Below are positions 60,115 through 64,000 of a stretch of DNA of 64,000 nt, piece by piece. Location of the stretch: NCBI GenBank assembly GCA_035578155.1, contig JAPWDM010000005.1:50722454-50786453 (forward strand). The letters run 5' to 3'. The first letter of the stretch is position 1, and every line of letters starts with the position of its first letter. The DNA comes from Brachynemurus nebulosus. Its lineage: Eukaryota; Arthropoda; Insecta; Neuroptera; Myrmeleontidae. The notes beneath the pieces were generated by a model, which saw nothing but the letters and a program-made list of their open reading frames with translations, did not search any database and was not told the origin of the DNA. Position numbers and translations under genes: made by a program.

Positions 60115-61155
60115 TGTTTGCATTAGTATGTATTACTAGGAAATTCGAATTAAAAAATTAACATTTTTTCTGACAGTACCAACTATACACTGTTCAAAAA
60201 AGTTTTTTGATGTATGTAAATAAATGATTTCTTCTAAAACAAGCAAAAAAATATCCCTTTACTGAAATTTTTTGGAAGGGTGCATTGTTTCTTCTTTTAA
60301 AAATAGAAAATCGATTTTGATAATCGACTGGACACAAATTTGTTTACATAATCTTCATGATTCAGGGCTAGTATTATAAAAGCCAACTAACTAAATTTAT
60401 GAACTGAAATAAATTGAGTAGGGAACTAAATTTTAGTTAACAGAAAATCTACCGACTAAATTTTATTCGGAGATTAATTTGACATTTCTGAAAGATTTTT
60501 ATAATTATTATTTATGTTTATATTTATACATACTGAACAGATTTTATACACATTGTAATACAAATTAGACGTACAGAATTAATTTTTATATTGTATATTA
60601 TATGGAAATTAAAACATATTTGCAACATATTATAGGTTAATCGTCCATTAAATTATTTTAATCATAAGATACGTTTATAATACTGAACCAAAATATTTAG
60701 CTTACAACTAATTTTATTCGTAGAATAGTTATTCGTTGATTTTGTTGTCCTTTATAATACTGGACCTCAGTTAGATATTATTATATTTTATTTAAAAAAA
60801 TATAATTGATATGCCCAGTATGTAGGTTTTAGCGAATTTCCAGAATAGAATTCAACTATTTTTTATAATAATTGACCAAGAATTTCCAAAAAAATAATTT
60901 ATCATTATATTCATCAGCTAATCATAGCCTGTCATCCACATTTCATTATTAATTAATAAAATATGAAAATAACTAAAATATGATTAATTGTTATTATTTT
61001 ATTATTTCTTTTTTATTTGGTAAATAACAATTATTTTTATTACATACAATATTGCTGACTACCGGTGCGGTGCCAGCATTTTAAAATAGTTAAAACAAAA
61101 TAATATGCGTAATGTCTGTTACCTTGAGCACAGTAAAAAATATGAAATATTAGAA
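60115..61155. other. AT-rich stretch with a dispersed-repeat fragment
   Basis: TTTTAGCGAATTTCCAGAAT (60828-60847) belongs to the family noted at 13121, 47738 and 52468. The rest is AT-rich. Confidence 0.4.
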
Positions 61156-61459
61156 CAGTGTTTTTCAAACATTTTCATCGCGGAATACTTTTTAAGTTCT
61201 AAAATTCGTACGGAACACTAGTTCAATAAAGAGGACGAGCAAAAGGAAATAACCTTTACTTTATTAGATCATTATAGCCACTTTCCAAAAATACAAATAT
61301 AAAAAAAAAGTATAACTAAAGAACTCAAAGATTAAGTATATGAAAGTATACTCATGTTGTTCTCTCGCCACGTTTAATAATTCTTATCTCGAACGCCATT
61401 TTTAAAAATTTTTCTGCGGACTTGATGACTACTTATGGAACAAAGTTTGGGAAATACTG
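61156..61459. mobile_element. hAT-type MITE
   Basis: The ends CAGTGTTTTTCAAACATTTT and (inverse) CAGTATTTCCCAAACTTTGT are similar. The flanking octamers TATTAGAA and TATTAGAG agree at 7 of 8 positions. 304 bp, non-coding. Confidence 0.8.
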
Positions 61460-61517
61460 TATTAGAGTAACAATATACGTTTTGTTTTATGACTTTTATG
61501 ATACTGTTACATTTCAG

Positions 61518-61566
61518 CTTTGACAGCGAAAGATATTCATTTAACACTTGAAAACTGGTATCACTG
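61518..61566 (+). other. Candidate small exon
   Basis: The acceptor ACTGTTACATTTCAG and donors G|GTATCA (61557) or G|GTAAAA (61566) enclose a frame reading LTAKDIHLTLENW. Its phases (starts after phase 1, ends in phase 2) do not fit the exons at 59747 and 63485. Confidence 0.15.
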
Positions 61567-61904
61567 GTAAAACCCGAATATCCACAAAAAACAGGGTTAT
61601 CGAAGTGCAACTACATTCAAATTTCTTGCGGATCCTTCAAGCCTTTTTTTATAATATTACCTGTGGATACGCAACAACGTGAAAATGTAAATTTTTCGCG
61701 ATCGCAGTTCTAAGCCCGAGCCTATAAGGTTTAGGCATAGAGGGCTTGGGTACATTTATTCCTATTAAGGTGTTTTAAAAATTAACAACAATGTACGAAC
61801 ACATAACAATAGATATTAAATACCTACAGGTATTGAATTAATATAGGTACATATCAATATGAATCAATATACTGATAACTGTATGATTTTAAATATTTAT
61901 TCTG

Positions 61905-62283
61905 CAGTAGACTCTCGTTAATTCAAACCTTCGATAATTCGAAATTTTCTATAATTCAAAGGTATCACGAGTTCCCTTCAAAATCTCTTTATATTTCGAA
62001 CCAAAACAATAGATTTTTATACACTTGGTAATTCGAACGAAAAAATCATTGCTACGTAACAAAACGACGTGTTAATTCGAACTCATCGGCGTCAAACACT
62101 CGACAATTCAAAGTTGCAGAGAGAACGAGACAGAAAGATTGTAAGTACATTTTGAAAAAAGTTCAAGTTCATTCATCGCAAATGCTTAAAAAATTAAAAT
62201 TGTTACCTGCGATAATTCGAACCTCTCTATAATTCGTAATATTTTAAGATTCCCTCGAGTTTCGAATTAACGAGAGTCGACTG
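61905..62283. mobile_element. Tigger/pogo-like MITE
   Basis: The ends CAGTAGACTCTCGTTAATTC and (inverse) CAGTCGACTCTCGTTAATTC are typical of pogo/Tigger-type termini. AATTCGAA words recur through the interior. The right flank begins TA; the left flank is TG, a decayed TA. 379 bp, non-coding. Confidence 0.8.
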
Positions 62284-62562
62284 TATATCCAGATTTTAAT
62301 TAAGTCCAGGAATTTAATCAATTGATTTGCTTTCAATTAGTTCACTTGTGTATGTTGAACTGTATAAGAATGGTTTACGAGTAAAATTATTCTCACTGAA
62401 AGTTAATTAAATTCTCTACGTGCCCTCACAAAGCTATAGAAGTCAATAGATATTTGCTAATTTTCGTGACGAAATGGAAATATAAAATTTCTTTGAGATA
62501 TTGCTACAAATTATTATTTTTTTGTTACAAAATTTATCAACGTACTTATTTTGACATTGCAG

Positions 62563-62640
62563 ATCTGTTATGACCTGATTGAACTCCAGGGCCTTTCATT
62601 CCTTTTCATGCTGTTTAAATTATTTGACGCAGAGACTTGA
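62563..62640 (+). other. GC-richer open segment after an acceptor
   Basis: TTATTTTGACATTGCAG precedes 25 open codons (ICYDLIELQGLSFLFMLF at the start) that end in TGA. G+C is clearly above the surroundings to about 62660. It may be an alternative last exon or a non-coding exon; a strong donor-like TAG|GTATGTG follows at 62696. No family recognised. Confidence 0.2.
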
Positions 62641-63210
62641 AGTGGAAGCACTGGGAAGCAAAACAGCTAGAATTTTTAAATACATACATATACTAGGTAT
62701 GTGTGATTATACTACTGTAATATAACTGTGACATTTTCAAAAATTCACCAAGTTCACGTTAAAAGCGCCGTAAGTCAGAATACCTTAATGATTAGGGTTT
62801 TCCAGAGCTTTCAGTATAAAATATAGGGTATTTACATACATTTTTTACGATTTTGTCTAAAGACTGAAGGAAACAAGGCCAGGAAAAAACCGAGACTCTT
62901 ACTAAAATACAGAGATTCGAGAGATTTATCTTACTAAAATACAAGAGATTCGAGAGAGACATTGCTGTTAAGATTTTTGAAACATCTTTAGTATGCCGTG
63001 CTAATTAATAATTTACTAGAATTTTTGAAAATTTCTTAAAAATCTTCATCGCAATACAATTTAAAAATGCAAGAGTGAACAAAATCAATTTTATTCTTAC
63101 AGTATTTTTGAACGACACCAAGATCAAGATCTAGACCAGGACCAAGACAACTAGGGTTTTAGTCTTAGTCCTGTATTCCAAAAATTCCAAAAATTATAGC
63201 AAGTAATCAG

Positions 63211-63425
63211 GGCCGCTGACATGCCAAAGACGGGCCAACAAAAAATTTTTAAACACTTTTTTCTCCGGAAATGCAGTTGACGTTGACGAGCAAAGAAAAA
63301 CGTCTTCATACTTTATCCGGAACACTAACTGTGGCTCCGGGCCCCCTTTTTAGATCCGGGTAATTGCCTAACCTGACCGGGGGGAGAGTCAGGTAAGGCC
63401 GACGAGAGGGGGTTTCGTCAACGCT
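63211..63425. repeat. GC-rich dispersed repeat, second copy
   Basis: It starts CAGGGCCGCTGACATGCC and contains CTCCGGGCCCCC, ACCGGGGGGAGAGTCAGG and GGCCGACGAGAGGGGG. It shares words with 11490-11700. The CAGGGCCG start suggests a hAT-type end. Confidence 0.55.
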
Positions 63426-63484
63426 GCAAGTAGTGCGGACTAAACAATATTATATACAACTAAAATATTTTTATTTTTACATAG

Positions 63485-63693
63485 ATGTATGAGAAACTGT
63501 GCTTGATACGGTGCAGGAATCGCAAATTAATGGTAAGATATGAAAATTTAATATAATATTAGTTAATAGCAATATTTATTTTCAGGTTCAACCAGTTGAG
63601 TTAAATCAAGTAAACCATCCACCAGTGCCTGAAGAACAACATTGTTTGCAATGTGACGTAATTGCCACAAAAAAGAACTTTTTTGAATATTAA
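63485..63693 (+). CDS. Candidate last two exons of an unrecognised gene
   Basis: Exon 63485-63532 follows ATTTTTATTTTTACATAG and ends at G|GTAAGATA. A 53-nt intron ends in ATATTTATTTTCAG, and exon 63586-63693 ends with TAA. In each exon only frame 0 is open, and both share it, so splicing joins 16 and 35 codons. The parts read MYEKLCLIRCRNRKLM, VQPVELNQVNHPPVPEEQ, then HCLQCDVIATKKNFFEY. Four cysteines lie in C-x3-C and C-x2-C spacings. AATAAA at 63724-63729 could be the poly-A signal. The first exon could hold the start codon or continue from upstream in phase 0. G+C is above background. No known family is recognised, and the link with upstream segments is hypothetical. Confidence 0.45.
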
Positions 63694-63723
63694 AATAGAT
63701 CTTTATACTCCCTAGTATTTAAA

Positions 63724-63729
63724 AATAAA
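63724..63729 (+). terminator. Candidate poly-A signal
   Basis: AATAAA about 30 bases after the stop of the candidate terminal exon. The hexamer is frequent in such AT-rich DNA, so the position is the only support. Confidence 0.3.
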
Positions 63730-63830
63730 TACTTAGCTAAAAATCAATTAATTGGCAAATACCATTTTATGGAAATTAGTTTCAGAAATTCATATAATTT
63801 TTAGGTCGATCATTCTAGTTTAATCCATAG

Positions 63831-63979
63831 GGGTCGATTCACACTATACTGTTGATCAGAGTTCGTTTTCGGTCCAGTCTCGGTCCGGTAAAATATTGTT
63901 AAATAGGAACCAAATTTTTAATGTGATTTTTCTAGACCAAAAACGAACTGTGATCGGTACTATAGTGTGAATCGACCCC
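63831..63979. mobile_element. Small TA-flanked palindromic MITE
   Basis: The ends GGGGTCGATTCACACTATA are identical in inverse orientation, and pairing continues through GTTCGTTTT. TA is present at 63829-63830 and 63980-63981. GG...CGATTCACAC ends resemble PIF/Harbinger or TA-type MITEs. 149 bp. Confidence 0.8.
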
Positions 63980-64000
63980 TAAAAAGTATAATCTAAATTA

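Noticed and set aside
63277..63359. Possible exon upstream of the terminal exons (acceptor AAATGCAG, donor CGG|GTAATT)
   Set aside because: It ends in phase 2 while the exon at 63485 is open only in phase 0, and it lies in a GC-rich repeat.

Overview
This window looks like intergenic or deep-intronic DNA from an insect nuclear genome. It is strongly AT-rich, has no long open reading frame on either strand, shows no operon-like layout or ribosome-binding sites, and is packed with DNA-transposon relics, foldback elements, SINE/LINE-like fragments and microsatellites. The repeat types (hAT, piggyBac-like TTAA elements, pogo/Tigger-like, Mutator-like, and a family with (ACAG)n before a ...ATGTATAGATT end) and one TATA plus TCAGT core-promoter match fit an arthropod. 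A hemipteran such as an aphid relative is my guess and is not proven.

No gene could be recognised by family. The best coding evidence is at the right end. A 48-nt exon (63485-63532), a 53-nt GT-AG intron and a terminal exon (63586-63693) join in the only open frame, with an AATAAA about 30 bases past the stop. At the left end, a TATA box and an initiator at canonical spacing (1082/1114) precede a short open frame starting MKFSKFTLFFYLF that ends at a GTGAGA donor (1221-1269). Small exon-like segments at 24492-24535 and 59747-59767 have compatible reading phases, so one small secreted protein built from micro-exons is possible. Chance could also produce this, and it is given as a hypothesis.

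Layout. 1-1.3 kb: candidate promoter and first exon. 1.3-4.3 kb: two TA-type elements, then a three-level nest (hAT containing a TA element containing a hAT MITE). 4.3-9.1 kb: unique AT-rich DNA, MITE fragments and a non-LTR-like 3' region. 9.7-14 kb: first copy of a two-hairpin element, a GC-rich repeat and a 227-bp foldback. 14.5-21.2 kb: nested hAT pair, then a piggyBac-like element split by a 4.2-kb element holding a 474-bp triplication with a tRNA-like SINE head. 21-29 kb: mostly empty, with a TTAA MITE and repeat fragments. 29-42 kb: two TTAA elements flanked by direct repeats, the second and third two-hairpin copies, a SINE, pogo-like and TA-type MITEs, and a long (TA)n. 42-56 kb: foldbacks, nested pogo/PIF-like elements and three copies of one repeat carrying 1, 2 and 3 internal modules. 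56.7-58.3 kb: a Mutator-like palindrome with 550-bp arms that are almost identical. 58-64 kb: hAT and Tigger MITEs, then the terminal exons.

The elements do not form a pathway. They record repeated insertion into older repeats, and nesting order, target duplications and one undisturbed sister site give relative ages.
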